From Aliiglaciecola lipolytica (GTDB taxonomy: Bacteria; Pseudomonadota; Gammaproteobacteria; Enterobacterales; Alteromonadaceae): a stretch of DNA of 64,000 bases. The stretch is taken from assembly GCF_018860635.1 (NCBI RefSeq), contig NZ_JAHKPT010000007.1:1-64000 (forward strand). Reading direction: 5' to 3'. A program made the position numbers and the translations under genes. The first letter of the stretch is position 1; each line of letters starts with the position of its first letter. This document shows positions 18,390-28,017 of the stretch, piece after piece. Under the pieces are notes generated by a model. The model was not told the DNA's origin. It saw only the letters and a list, made by a program, of their open reading frames with translations, and did not search any database.

Positions 18390-21146
18390 TTAGAATTTAG
18401 TTCTAATACCTATCGCATAACGAGAACCGTTGTCTTCTACAGAATATGTTTGATTAGCAAAACGTCCTGTTTGAACCAATTCTTCTTCAGTAATGTTAAT
18501 TCCTTCAAAGAATACAGTGGTTGATTCGCTAATATCATAACTTGCGCTAATATCTATTTGACCAAACGTATCCGTATTTATGGGTTCGCCTGTAGAGCCA
18601 TTGTCGATACTACGTAAGAAACCTTCGCGATTGTTATAAGCAACTCGCGCTTGCCAATCTTCTGCTTCATAGAAAATTACCAAGTTTTGAGAATCGCCTA
18701 GACCTTCTAAAGCAAACGTAGTAGAGGTGTCAGAGCCAATTTCTACTGAGCTATCTACTACCGTAGCATTAGCCGTTACGCCGAAACCGTTGTCAAATAC
18801 ATGTGTCCAAGCCAGTTCGAAACCAGTGACACGAGCAGACTCACCGTTTTGAGGACGGCTAACTGTGTAGTCTTCCTGCAAACCGTATAACTCTTGGGCT
18901 GTTGTTTCGTCGGTAATATCTAGCGTTGCACAAGCTGCGTCAGCACATGTAAAGTCAACTTGATCGCTTCGATTTGCCAGAGTAAACGTCTCTATGCCCG
19001 TTAATGTAGTAATAAAATCTTCTACTTCTTTGCTAAAGAAAGCAAAGGTTAAAATACTTGTGTCAGCATAATACCATTCGTACGAAATATCCCAGTTTGA
19101 CGAACGGAACGGTTTCAACGCAGGGTTACCGCCGCTAGCTGTCAAGTTTTGACGACGTGGCTCGCCATAATTGGTTGCTGGCGATAAATCACTCATAGTT
19201 GGACGAGTTAACGAGTCATAAACAGCAAAACGCAATATCATGTCATCTTGAAGTTGTAACTTTAAATTAACGCTTGGCAATAGTGTTGCATAAGAGCCGC
19301 TTTCTACTATGTCAGTTGCCGGACCAAATACATTTGAAAATAACGTTTGATCAGTTGTTGGAATAACGTCAGCAATAAAACTTTGTACAGCGTTTACATC
19401 AACAGACGTTTTTGAGTAACGAGCGCCCACATTTAAGAATACAGGCATGTCTCCAATGTCAGTTTCAAAATTAAAGTCAGCATATACCGAAGTGATTTTT
19501 TCATTAACCGTATAGCGATTGTTTTGCAATGTAGGCGTAATTGGATTACCTGTCTGTGCTAAATAATCAACATACGCGTCGCCATCGTAAGTATAGTATG
19601 TATCTATTAAACCTGAGAAATAGTTGTTTGCGGTAAACGGTCTAAAATTAAGAGTATCAAGTGGTGCAGGCTCTGCATAACCACAAAATGCACACTGGCT
19701 AGCAAATATTTGGAATACTTTCTTTTCGCGATCTTGACTATATATACCAAAATTAGCACCGGTAAAAACATCGCCGTCTGCACGGTAATGAAAATCAGCT
19801 TTTACTTCAGTAATTGAATCTTCAAAGCTTGGTTGATTGCCTTTTTCGTTATAGTGTAAACGCGCTAAGTTTGCATCTGGAAGGCTTCCGTTACCAAATC
19901 CATCATGAATAACTGTTGGTGTGCCACCGGTACCATCAAATTGATAACTATTAATAATTCCAACCACGTTAAATCGGTCTTTGCCAGCACGATCGTTTTC
20001 GGCAGTTGATGATGAAACATCAAATTCTGCAGTAAGTGAATCCGAAATTTCCCAATCAACATTCAAACCAAATGCTGCATTTGAAATATCACGAGAGTTA
20101 CGTGTATGCGATACAAAATCTGTCGCGGGATTACCAGAGCTTACGAATAAATCAGTATCTTGTGAGAATGAGGTTAGTGTACCCGTAGCTTCATCAATGG
20201 TGGCAGAACCGACGCGATCAGGTTCAAACCATGACGCTAAATCGGTCACTTGAGAATCAACTTCGAATGTAGATACTGAACCGTCTAAGGTAATAGTTAC
20301 ATCATCTGATGGTGCGTATTGAAAAACAAGGTTCGCATTTGTTCTTGTGCGTTCTTGGTTATCTACAATTTGATCCCAGTTACGAGGAATATATGCATTC
20401 GAATACAATACCCCATCGCGTGAATTCGATATAGTTTGACCCGGACGCCAACCCGCTGTTTCGATGCGGTTAATTTGAACATCACGTTTCTCATGACTCA
20501 AAGAAAATAAGATGCCCATCGTGTCATCATTAAATGTATTTGAAACTAAAGCAGAAATTGTGGGAGATAATTCTTCTGACAAACTTTCATACATACCTTT
20601 CGCTGAAACTACAGCAGTGAAGCCGCTATAGTCAAAAGGACGCGCTGTAATAAGACTTACGGTGCCACCTATACCACCTTCCTGCATTGTAGCCGTTCCG
20701 GTTTTGAAAATGTCTGCACCAACAATTTGGTTCGCGGAAACTGAGTCAAAAGCAAATTCTCTACCTCCTGTTTCGGAAGCCATTTGGCGACCGTTTACTA
20801 ACACAGTATTAAATTGTGGACCGAAACCACGAATTGTAACCGCCTGGCCTTCTCCGCCGTTTCGGTCTATTGAAACGCCCGTAATCCGTTGTAATGATTC
20901 GGCAACATTGAGGTCTGGAAATTTACCTAGATCTTCAGCTTTTATGCCGTCAGACACTACATTCGCGTTTTTCTTATCATCCATTGACGCTTTTAAGCTG
21001 CTGCGATAACCAGTTACAGCAATTATCTCTACGCCACTAGCATCTGTTGCTTGTGCAATAACAGTAGTAGGTGCGAATAACGCAACAGCAATAGCCGCTG
21101 CGATTGATGTATATGTGCCAAATTGTTTTATTTTTTTGGTTTTCAT
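18390..21146 (-). CDS. TonB-dependent receptor
   Basis: This outer-membrane active transporter has 918 residues. A signal peptide occupies about residues 1-31 (KIKQFGTYTSIAAAIAVALF, cleavage near VIAQA), followed by a TonB-box-like segment (EIIAVTGYRSSL). The plug domain (about 50-170) has DLGKFPDLNVAESLQRI, ITGVSIDRN and TIRGFGPQFNTVLVNGRQMA. The rest is a 22-strand barrel with the terminal strand SRYAIGIRTKF ending in aromatic Phe. The plug resembles those of sugar receptors of Alteromonas/Xanthomonas type rather than siderophore receptors. It heads the minus-strand uptake group and is preceded by TTRT-CAT-AYAA site 5. I infer uptake of galactosides or galactosyl-glycerols. Confidence 0.94.
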   Translation of the reverse strand: MKTKKIKQFGTYTSIAAAIAVALFAPTTVIAQATDASGVEIIAVTGYRSSLKASMDDKKNANVVSDGIKAEDLGKFPDLNVAESLQRITGVSIDRNGGEGQAVTIRGFGPQFNTVLVNGRQMASETGGREFAFDSVSANQIVGADIFKTGTATMQEGGIGGTVSLITARPFDYSGFTAVVSAKGMYESLSEELSPTISALVSNTFNDDTMGILFSLSHEKRDVQINRIETAGWRPGQTISNSRDGVLYSNAYIPRNWDQIVDNQERTRTNANLVFQYAPSDDVTITLDGSVSTFEVDSQVTDLASWFEPDRVGSATIDEATGTLTSFSQDTDLFVSSGNPATDFVSHTRNSRDISNAAFGLNVDWEISDSLTAEFDVSSSTAENDRAGKDRFNVVGIINSYQFDGTGGTPTVIHDGFGNGSLPDANLARLHYNEKGNQPSFEDSITEVKADFHYRADGDVFTGANFGIYSQDREKKVFQIFASQCAFCGYAEPAPLDTLNFRPFTANNYFSGLIDTYYTYDGDAYVDYLAQTGNPITPTLQNNRYTVNEKITSVYADFNFETDIGDMPVFLNVGARYSKTSVDVNAVQSFIADVIPTTDQTLFSNVFGPATDIVESGSYATLLPSVNLKLQLQDDMILRFAVYDSLTRPTMSDLSPATNYGEPRRQNLTASGGNPALKPFRSSNWDISYEWYYADTSILTFAFFSKEVEDFITTLTGIETFTLANRSDQVDFTCADAACATLDITDETTAQELYGLQEDYTVSRPQNGESARVTGFELAWTHVFDNGFGVTANATVVDSSVEIGSDTSTTFALEGLGDSQNLVIFYEAEDWQARVAYNNREGFLRSIDNGSTGEPINTDTFGQIDISASYDISESTTVFFEGINITEEELVQTGRFANQTYSVEDNGSRYAIGIRTKF

Positions 21147-21602
21147 AGTGTGTGCCCTTTTACAGATTTACCCTGTTTAAATTAATGTGCGTGTAAAACC
21201 AGCCAATAAGCTATTAACTTATTTATCATACAATATAACTAAAACTAGGAAGTTATCAACAAAAATGTACAAAAAATTAACATATAAGATACTTAGAAGA
21301 ATTGATTTAAGCGGAAATAAATATTGTGATGTTTAAAGATCGTTATAATTAGCTAATTAATCAATGACTTACAGTTTACCCGTAGTTTAAGTAAAAAACA
21401 TGATATTATTATGAATGAGATTATTTATAATACAAATTCGACTAATAGGTATCTAATGAACAGAGTGACGCAGGTCCTGGGGCCACTAATGCTCATTTTG
21501 TAGAGGTTCACACGAGGGGCGAAAATCAACATATGAGGCTGAGTATGTTGACGAAAACACTCACACTAGTCCTATCAAAGTTTGGAGCTTGTTCCCCTAC
21601 CG
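21147..21602. other. 456-bp intergenic region upstream of the TonB receptor
   Basis: The 21147-21440 part is AT-rich and must hold the receptor promoter; it includes palindrome site 5. The glycerol kinase stop lies at 21603, so the glpK 3' flank also falls here. I see no convincing gene, tRNA or terminator in 21440-21600. Confidence 0.5.
21223..21233. promoter_or_regulatory. TTATCATACAA palindrome (site 5)
   Basis: Identical to site 3, 76 bp upstream of the TonB receptor ATG. It links the uptake genes to the proposed GntR-type regulon. Confidence 0.6.
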
Positions 21603-23087
21603 TTATTCTGCAAACGCTAGCGTAGCTTCAACCGCCAAATTCCATTTATTCAGCAGTCTAGTGCGGGTGTGGTCACCTAATTCAGGCGTAAAGGTGCGGT
21701 CGACGGTTTTGCATGAGGCTATGTCGTCTAAATCTTTGTACAATCCATATTGCAAACCAGCTAGATACGCAGCTCCTAAAGCAGTTGACTCCATAATTTT
21801 AGGCCGTTTAACCTCTACTTGAATAATGTCAGCTAAGAACTGACATAGCCAATCATTGGCCACCATTCCACCATCTACCCACACTGCAGAAGAAGGCATG
21901 CCGTCTTTATTCATTGCACATAGTAATTCGTGAGTTTGATAACACACTGCTTCTAAAGCCGCTCTTGCAAAATGCGCGGGTCCAGTCCCTCTGGTCATTC
22001 CAAATAGACTCGCTCTCGCGTGTGGATGCCAGTGTGGCGCGCCTAAGCCAGCAAAGCCTGGCACTAAAAAAACACCATGGTCATAATCTAAGGACTCAGC
22101 CAAAACTTGGCTTTGTTTAGCATGTTTTAACACCTTAATACCATCTCGAAGCCATTGAATATTAGCGCCCGCAGTAAAAATGGCGCCTTCCAACGCGTAG
22201 GTCGTTTCACCTTTCAGACGGTAACCAACTGTAGTCAGTAGTTTATACTCAGACAAGACAGGTTTATTTCCCGTGTTCATAAGCGCAAAACACCCTGTGC
22301 CATAAGTACTTTTTAGGTCACCAGGATTAAAGCAAGATTGACCAATTAGCGCTGCTTGTTGGTCGCCTACAACACCGCATATTGGAATAGCTTCACCCAA
22401 GACCCTTTTGTCGCTTATGCCAAAGTTGTCGGCACAATCTAATACTTCAGGTAGCATGCTTTTAGGGATGGTAAACAATTCTAGTAATTCAGGGTCCCAT
22501 TGCTGTGTATGAATATTGAATAGATTGGTTCTAGATGCATTAGTAGCGTCAGTAACATGAGATTTACCGTTGGTGAGGCGCCAAATCAAAAAACTATCTA
22601 CAGTGCCAAAAGCAAGCTTACCTTGATTAGCTAAATGCCGCGCGCCCTCAACTTCGTCGAGAATCCACTTAATCTTACTTGCAGAAAAATACGGGTCTAA
22701 TAATAATCCCGTTTTACTGCGCACCAAATCTTGATGTTCAGAAATTGATTCGCAATAGCTAGCGGTGCGACGGTCTTGCCATACAATTGCAGGGTATATC
22801 GTTTTACCGGTTTCCTTATTCCATACCAGCGTTGTTTCACGTTGATTAGTAATCGCTATACAAGCAATTTCGACACACTTCTCTTGAGCTTGAGCAATCG
22901 CATTTTTACAACTGTCTAAGGTTGTTTGCCAAAGGTCTTCAGATTTGTGCTCAACCCACCCGTTCGCAGGATAGTGTTGGTTAAACTCTTGTTGCACATT
23001 CGCAACTTGATGACCATCAAGCTCAAACACAATAGCTCTGCTAGAAGTTGTACCTTGGTCTATAGATAGGATGCCTAGTTTCTTCAT
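21603..23087 (-). CDS. glpK: Glycerol kinase
   Basis: This FGGY-family cytosolic kinase makes sn-glycerol-3-phosphate. It has 494 residues, normal for GlpK. The N-terminal phosphate motif is [14 protein letters not shown] (residues 7-20). [11 protein letters not shown] (about 80-90), the FGGY signature around [20 protein letters not shown] (about 320-340), and the ATP-binding [16 protein letters not shown] (about 395-410) are all visible. It is divergent from the glycerol-3-phosphate dehydrogenase gene. The 176-bp region between them carries palindrome site 6. No GlpF facilitator or GlpR is nearby, so glycerol probably arises inside the cell from a galactosyl-glycerol (inference). Confidence 0.95.
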   Translation of the reverse strand: MKKLGILSIDQGTTSSRAIVFELDGHQVANVQQEFNQHYPANGWVEHKSEDLWQTTLDSCKNAIAQAQEKCVEIACIAITNQRETTLVWNKETGKTIYPAIVWQDRRTASYCESISEHQDLVRSKTGLLLDPYFSASKIKWILDEVEGARHLANQGKLAFGTVDSFLIWRLTNGKSHVTDATNASRTNLFNIHTQQWDPELLELFTIPKSMLPEVLDCADNFGISDKRVLGEAIPICGVVGDQQAALIGQSCFNPGDLKSTYGTGCFALMNTGNKPVLSEYKLLTTVGYRLKGETTYALEGAIFTAGANIQWLRDGIKVLKHAKQSQVLAESLDYDHGVFLVPGFAGLGAPHWHPHARASLFGMTRGTGPAHFARAALEAVCYQTHELLCAMNKDGMPSSAVWVDGGMVANDWLCQFLADIIQVEVKRPKIMESTALGAAYLAGLQYGLYKDLDDIASCKTVDRTFTPELGDHTRTRLLNKWNLAVEATLAFAE

Positions 23088-23224
23088 CTTTTTCTCTTGT
23101 ATAGTTTGTTTTACTTATAAACAAGGACAGTAAATAATATCAGCCGCTCTGGTAAACATTCACTGACGAAAATATATCAACAAGGGAGTTTGCGTTTTAT
23201 GTCAATATATTGTTAATATATTAT

Positions 23225-23235
23225 TTATCATACAA
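23225..23235. promoter_or_regulatory. TTATCATACAA palindrome (site 6)
   Basis: Identical to sites 3 and 5, 28 bp upstream of the glpD start, in the glpK/glpD divergent region. Its place also argues against the upstream in-frame start at 23210. Confidence 0.6.
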
Positions 23236-23263
23236 TAATGTAAAGTGGAAAGGAAATGTAAAA

Positions 23264-24865
23264 ATGTTGTTGCGAGAAACCAATCTAATTAAACTAAATC
23301 AAGGTAAATATGATGTTCTTATTATTGGTTCGGGTATCAATGGAGCCGTTTCAGCGGCGTCATTGGCCAGAAAAGGATTATCAGTCGCGATGATAGATAA
23401 AGGTGATTTTGCAGGAAAGACTTCTTCTAATTCATCAAACCTCGCTTGGGGAGGCATTAAATATTTAGAAAACCATGAGTATCTTTTGGTGAATAAATTA
23501 TGTAAAAGTCGCAATCATTTAATGCGCAGCTACCCTTCAACGGTTCAAGAAATCCGTTTTTTAACCACTTTGCAAAAAGGGTTTAGGTTTCCGGCATGGT
23601 TTGTATACCTAGGTACATTAACATATTGGTTAATGGGACGATTTTTTACGCAACGTCCTAATTTTTTGAGTTCAAAATCCATTAAAGAACTCGAACCCGC
23701 TATTGATGTAAGCAACGCGCAAGGCGGTTTTGAATATTCTGATGCATTTTTACATGATAACGACGCCCGTTTTGTATTTAATTTTATTCGAACATCAATG
23801 GATAATGGCGCTATTGTCACCAACTATGTTGGTGCTTCATCTAGTAAGCGGGACGGCGATTGGTGGACAACTGAAGCCGTTGACCAAATTAGTGGGCAAA
23901 CATTAAATATTCAATCGAAAGTCATAATAAATGCCTGTGGACCAAAGGTAGACGCCTATAATAAACAAGTTGACCAATATACAGATCACAGGCATTTGTT
24001 TTCGAAAGGGGTGCACTTGGTTGTAGATAAAATAACCAAAGTAGATAAAGTCTTGGCATTTTTCGCTTCCGACGGCCGCTTGTTCTTTGTCATCCCAATG
24101 GGGCAAAAAACATGCATCGGAACGACAGATGATAAAGTAGAAGACCCTGATATTAGCGTTACCGAAAGCGACCGTAAATTTATACTCGATAATGTAAATG
24201 CCTTACTTGACCTAGACCAACCGCTCACCGCAGCGGATATAATTTCTGAACGTTGTGGTGTTAGACCTCTTGCAATTAAAGGAAAAGGTGGCAAGGCTGA
24301 TTGGGTAGCGTTATCTCGCAAACATGCCATTGATGTGAATAAAGAAGAAAAGTTCTTAAGTATATTTGGCGGCAAACTGACTGACTGTATCAACGTAGGA
24401 GAAGAAGTCAGTCAAATAATAAAGTCATTGGGTATAACACTCCCCTTTGAGAAAGCTATTTGGTATGGTGAATCTAACGAAAAAATAAAATCAGAGTTTG
24501 AATTTAGAGCTAGGCTCATAAATCTAGATTCAATGACGCCTGACTATTCTTCTGAAAAACTTACCACTCGTTTATGGCGCAGATATGATATCCACGCATT
24601 ACAAATATTAGACGAGATACAACGTGATCCAAGCCAAGCTGAACAATTAATGGAAAATGCTGAATATATTCGTGCAGAATTACATTATGCTGCACGCCGC
24701 GAAATGATCACAAAACTAGAGGATTTTCTTCGCAGACGATCAAAAATTGAAATGGTCTTAAGAAAATCTGATATCGTAAAAACACAAGGAATTATAGAAG
24801 CTTGTGAAATATTGTTTGGCGAGCATGCCCAGATGAAGCTAGATGAGTACATTGGTAAAGTGTAA
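23264..24865 (+). CDS. glpD: Glycerol-3-phosphate dehydrogenase, FAD-dependent
   Basis: This peripheral membrane enzyme oxidises glycerol-3-phosphate to dihydroxyacetone phosphate and feeds electrons to quinone. The ATG at 23264 (MLLRETNLIKLNQGKYDVLI) is chosen because AAAGGAAATG lies just upstream and the longer reading would include operator site 6. It has 533 residues. The FAD Rossmann motif is GSGINGA (about residues 24-30). NLAWGGIKYLE (about 60-70), VIPMGQKTCIGTTD (about 277-290) and the GKLTDCINVGEEV segment (near 370-382) fit the GlpD/GlpA family. The C-terminal helical domain (about 390-530) is present. It is followed after 34 bp by a secreted alpha/beta hydrolase, probably in the same operon. 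Confidence 0.92.
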   Translation: MLLRETNLIKLNQGKYDVLIIGSGINGAVSAASLARKGLSVAMIDKGDFAGKTSSNSSNLAWGGIKYLENHEYLLVNKLCKSRNHLMRSYPSTVQEIRFLTTLQKGFRFPAWFVYLGTLTYWLMGRFFTQRPNFLSSKSIKELEPAIDVSNAQGGFEYSDAFLHDNDARFVFNFIRTSMDNGAIVTNYVGASSSKRDGDWWTTEAVDQISGQTLNIQSKVIINACGPKVDAYNKQVDQYTDHRHLFSKGVHLVVDKITKVDKVLAFFASDGRLFFVIPMGQKTCIGTTDDKVEDPDISVTESDRKFILDNVNALLDLDQPLTAADIISERCGVRPLAIKGKGGKADWVALSRKHAIDVNKEEKFLSIFGGKLTDCINVGEEVSQIIKSLGITLPFEKAIWYGESNEKIKSEFEFRARLINLDSMTPDYSSEKLTTRLWRRYDIHALQILDEIQRDPSQAEQLMENAEYIRAELHYAARREMITKLEDFLRRRSKIEMVLRKSDIVKTQGIIEACEILFGEHAQMKLDEYIGKV

Positions 24866-24899
24866 GTATTTAATGACTTTATATCAATTAGGAGGGCAT

Positions 24900-26246
24900 A
24901 TGTTGACATTTTTAAGCAATCGCGGCGCTAACAGTATAATAAAGTTAAGGACCTACTTCGTGTTGTTTGCGCTCAGTAATATAGGGCTTAATTGTGCTTA
25001 TGCAGATACAATCAAGCCTCAAGAATTATATACTGTGCAACCAACAATAATGCCTGAACTGTCTAAAAATGGTGAATATAAAGTTGGCGTAAAGACCATC
25101 AAGGTCATCAATAAAAATCAACTTGAACTGACAAACTTCACTGCAACAAAAGACCGCTCCTTAACGTTAGAGGTTTGGTATCCTGCGCAATTAGATTCTA
25201 AGCAAACTTTAGCCTCTTATAACGATGTGACTCGCGCCCACAACGCGTTTAGCTTGCAAGGCGAAGCCTACCGAGATGCGCCGGCGTTGAGCAAAGGTAA
25301 GTTTCCTATTGTAATACTCTCTCATGGGTATACTGGTTATCGTTCTATTATGTTTTATATGGGAGAACACTTGGCAAGTCATGGCTACGTAGTAGCGGCC
25401 ATTGACCACACAGATTCGACTAATGCAGATATTGATTTTGAGAACAACCCAGGCGGCGGTTTTTTAAGTACTCTATTTAATCGTTCCCGCGACCAACAAT
25501 TTGTATTAGATTACTTTTCCAAGGACAATTCGTCACTTTGGCAAATAATTGATACAAATCAGGCGTCTGTTATTGGTTATTCTATGGGCGGTTATGGCGC
25601 GATTAATACAGTAGGTGGTTGTTACAACTTCACTTCAAACGGACTACAGAATATTGGTTTCCCCGAAAATTTGACGAAGTCGTTATTGCCATTACTAAAC
25701 TTCTGCAATGCAGGACGCTCGCTCGTCGATCCTAAATGGAAAGCCATGGTAGCGCTCGCACCTTGGGGTCAGGAACATAATGTGCATCACGCAAATTCTC
25801 TTGCCAGCATAGACGTACCCAGTTTGTATATTGTAGGCGATGAAGACGATATTGTGGGGTACGAACATGGCGTGAAAAAGCTATTCGAACAATCCAGTAT
25901 GCACAACAATTATTTAATGGTTTTTGAAAATGCCCGGCATAACGTAGCCCCTCATCCTGCACCTAAAATATCTTATCTCAGCGAATTTGAAATTGGACAA
26001 TATATAGAACCGGTTTGGAGTAATGAGCGACTAAATAGAGTTAATGAACATATGGTTTTAGCCTTTCTTGATTGCCACGTCAAAGAGGATTCAAAGCGAT
26101 GTGCTTATCTCCCGACTAGGGAAGATATCACTCAAACGAAACAAGACAATGGTAAACTAAGTGAAGCTTGGCCCGGTTTTGCTGACCGATGGGGAGCTGG
26201 AGTGTTGTTTTATCGCCGTGATGCCACCAACAAAGCGAGTCAATGA
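24900..26246 (+). CDS. Secreted alpha/beta hydrolase (PAF-acetylhydrolase / dienelactone-hydrolase type)
   Basis: The ATG at 24900 is chosen because GGAGG lies 4 bp upstream and a signal-peptide-like N-terminus follows (a hydrophobic stretch TYFVLFALSNIGLNCAYA with cleavage after AYA). The product has 448 residues. The alpha/beta hydrolase landmarks are the oxyanion segment ILSHGYTGYRS, the nucleophile elbow GYSMGGYG, an acid in VGDEDDIVGYEHG, and His in ENARHNVAPHP. The family contains lipases and esterases of the platelet-activating-factor acetylhydrolase kind. It lies behind glpD in the galactoside/glycerol locus. I infer that it may deacylate a galactolipid or acylated galactosyl-glycerol in the periplasm; this is unproven. 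Confidence 0.8.
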   Translation: MLTFLSNRGANSIIKLRTYFVLFALSNIGLNCAYADTIKPQELYTVQPTIMPELSKNGEYKVGVKTIKVINKNQLELTNFTATKDRSLTLEVWYPAQLDSKQTLASYNDVTRAHNAFSLQGEAYRDAPALSKGKFPIVILSHGYTGYRSIMFYMGEHLASHGYVVAAIDHTDSTNADIDFENNPGGGFLSTLFNRSRDQQFVLDYFSKDNSSLWQIIDTNQASVIGYSMGGYGAINTVGGCYNFTSNGLQNIGFPENLTKSLLPLLNFCNAGRSLVDPKWKAMVALAPWGQEHNVHHANSLASIDVPSLYIVGDEDDIVGYEHGVKKLFEQSSMHNNYLMVFENARHNVAPHPAPKISYLSEFEIGQYIEPVWSNERLNRVNEHMVLAFLDCHVKEDSKRCAYLPTREDITQTKQDNGKLSEAWPGFADRWGAGVLFYRRDATNKASQ

Positions 26247-26512
26247 TATTGTGGACAATTTACTTTGCTCATTTTACAAAATACTAATAGGGTCAAGATC
26301 TCGTCTATGCTTTGCTAAGGTTTAGACTTAGATTTATAGGAGAGCAAGCATTCTCTCGTTAACTCAATCACAAAGCGCGTGTTGCCTTGTTACTTCGGCT
26401 AGGGCGGCTATTTTTGTTACTGACAGGCAAGTTAACGGCAAAACCGGACTGTCAGCCAGTCGTAAATTGAGCCTGTTTTTGCCACACTTGTCAGTATTAA
26501 ATTCAAGGATGA

Positions 26513-26760
26513 ATGGATGTGCCGGCAACGCAACAAGGCCGAACCTATAAGCGCCATCGACCAGAAACAACGCTACTCTATCAATTGGTTGAACGTTACT
26601 ACCCAGATTTTACCGCAAACTTAGCTGACCAAGGCAAGTATTTACCCAAGTATGTTGAGCGTGAGTTTGATGAGTTCTTGCGTTGTGGACGACTAGAGCA
26701 CGGTTTTTTGCGCGTGGTGTGTGGCGACTGCAAGCATGAGAAGTTGGTTGCATTTAGCTG
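26513..26760 (+). pseudogene. IS91-family transposase, N-terminal fragment
   Basis: The reading from about 26516 contains RPETTLLYQLVERYYPDFTA, then LPKYVEREFDEFLRCGRLEH and GFLRVVCGDCKHEKLVAFSC. This is the N-terminal zinc-binding domain of IS91-type transposases, which continue with a second Cys pair (FCPSCG) in intact copies. Here it stops after VAFSC at about 26757 and is followed by the left flank of another element. The preceding 266 bp after the hydrolase gene show no gene and may include the remnant's original left end. Confidence 0.75.
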
Positions 26761-26767
26761 TCATTCC

Positions 26768-27924
26768 GCACCCTAATTTGGAATTAAATTTGCTTAATAT
26801 TTAAGCGGTTGATCTAAGTTTGTTAAAAATAGCTTGACGCCGATCCCCAGTTTAGATCTATTACTCTCTTTTGAGAGCGTAATATTATGCCTGTACCTTC
26901 TTCCAAAATACTCGACCACCACGGACTCGTTGCAGGGTTTTGCAATAGCCTTGGTTTTGCCGACATAATTGATAACGCAGTAAATGGCGATGCGCCTGAG
27001 CGTAAAATTAGTTGTGGTCAATTGGTGACCGCAATGGTCCTAAATGGACTTGGCTTTACCGGCCGAACGCTACATATGTACAGCGAGTACTTTAGAAACA
27101 AGCCCGTCGACAGGCTGATTGGGGAAGGCGTGCTGGCTGAGCACATTAACGATGATGCGCTTGGACGCTGTTTAGATACATTATATGAATATGGCGTATC
27201 TAAACTATATCAACAGTTGGGTGAGGCTGTCGTAGCAAAGCTAGGCCTAGCGACTGAAGCACTACATCTTGATTCGACAAGCTTTCATTATGATGGTCAA
27301 GCCACTGAAGATGGTGAGCCTAGTCACATCCGCATTGCCAAGGGATATTCGCGTGACCATCGGCCTGAGCTCAACCAAGTCATCCTCAACCTTATTTGCG
27401 AGAATCAGTCGGGTATCCCGGTATATATGAAGCCCGCCAGTGGCAACAGCAACGACATGGAAGGTTTTAAACAGATTGTAAAAGCACATATTAGCAGTTT
27501 AAAGGCCGCCCAAACGAGTCGCTATTTAGTGGCCGATGCAGCGCTTTATGTGAAAGAAACCATTATAGATTTAGACGCGCAAGGGCAATTATTTATTACG
27601 CGTGTACCACAAACGCTCATAGAAGCTAAGGCGCTGGTGAAGCAAGCTCCCAGCTTAACGTTTACGCCTATTTCCCAAGGGTATGAAGGCGTCAGCTATG
27701 ACAGTGAATACGGCGGTGTGAAACAAAATTGGTTGCTTATTCGCAGTGAGCAAGCCTACAAGCGTGAGCAACACAGCCTAAACAAACGCATGCCTAAGCC
27801 ACGTTACTACTACCCTGGTGAAAAGCCATACCGGATGATCTACATGGAAGACCCGTTCGGAAATATTCTAGAAATTTACAGCCACAGCTACGAATTAATT
27901 TACTCTAGCGGCGCATATAACTAG
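26768..27924 (+). pseudogene. IS1634-type transposase, 3'-truncated and fused to a VOC/glyoxalase tail
   Basis: A 345-codon frame from ATG 26887 begins as an IS1634-type DDE transposase (DHHGLVAGFCNSLGFADIID, VTAMVLNGLGFTGRTLHMYS, LHLDSTSFHYDG with the first Asp, VADAALYVKETI with the second). The family normally has about 500-560 residues, and the third catalytic residue region is missing. After about residue 298 (HSLNKRM, near 27790) the frame passes without a stop into PKPRYYYPGEKPYRMIYMED and PFGNILEIYSHSYE, the C-terminal strand and metal-binding Glu of a glyoxalase/VOC protein. So a deletion joined the element to the tail of a VOC gene. The product is very unlikely to work as either protein. 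The element's left flank starts near 26768. Confidence 0.8.
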
Positions 27925-27960
27925 AGCTCCTATTTCACTAAAACGCAAATAAACAGTAGC

Positions 27961-27993
27961 CTAGTAAAAACGGCAACCGTATTGGTTGCCGTT
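27961..27993 (-). terminator. Intrinsic terminator of katG
   Basis: A perfect 10-bp stem, AACGGCAACC with GGTTGCCGTT and a 5-nt loop, lies 25 bp past the katG stop on the minus strand. On that strand it is followed by TTTTACTAG. Confidence 0.85.
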
Positions 27994-28017
27994 ACTTTAT
28001 GCTAGTTTGTTAATCGC

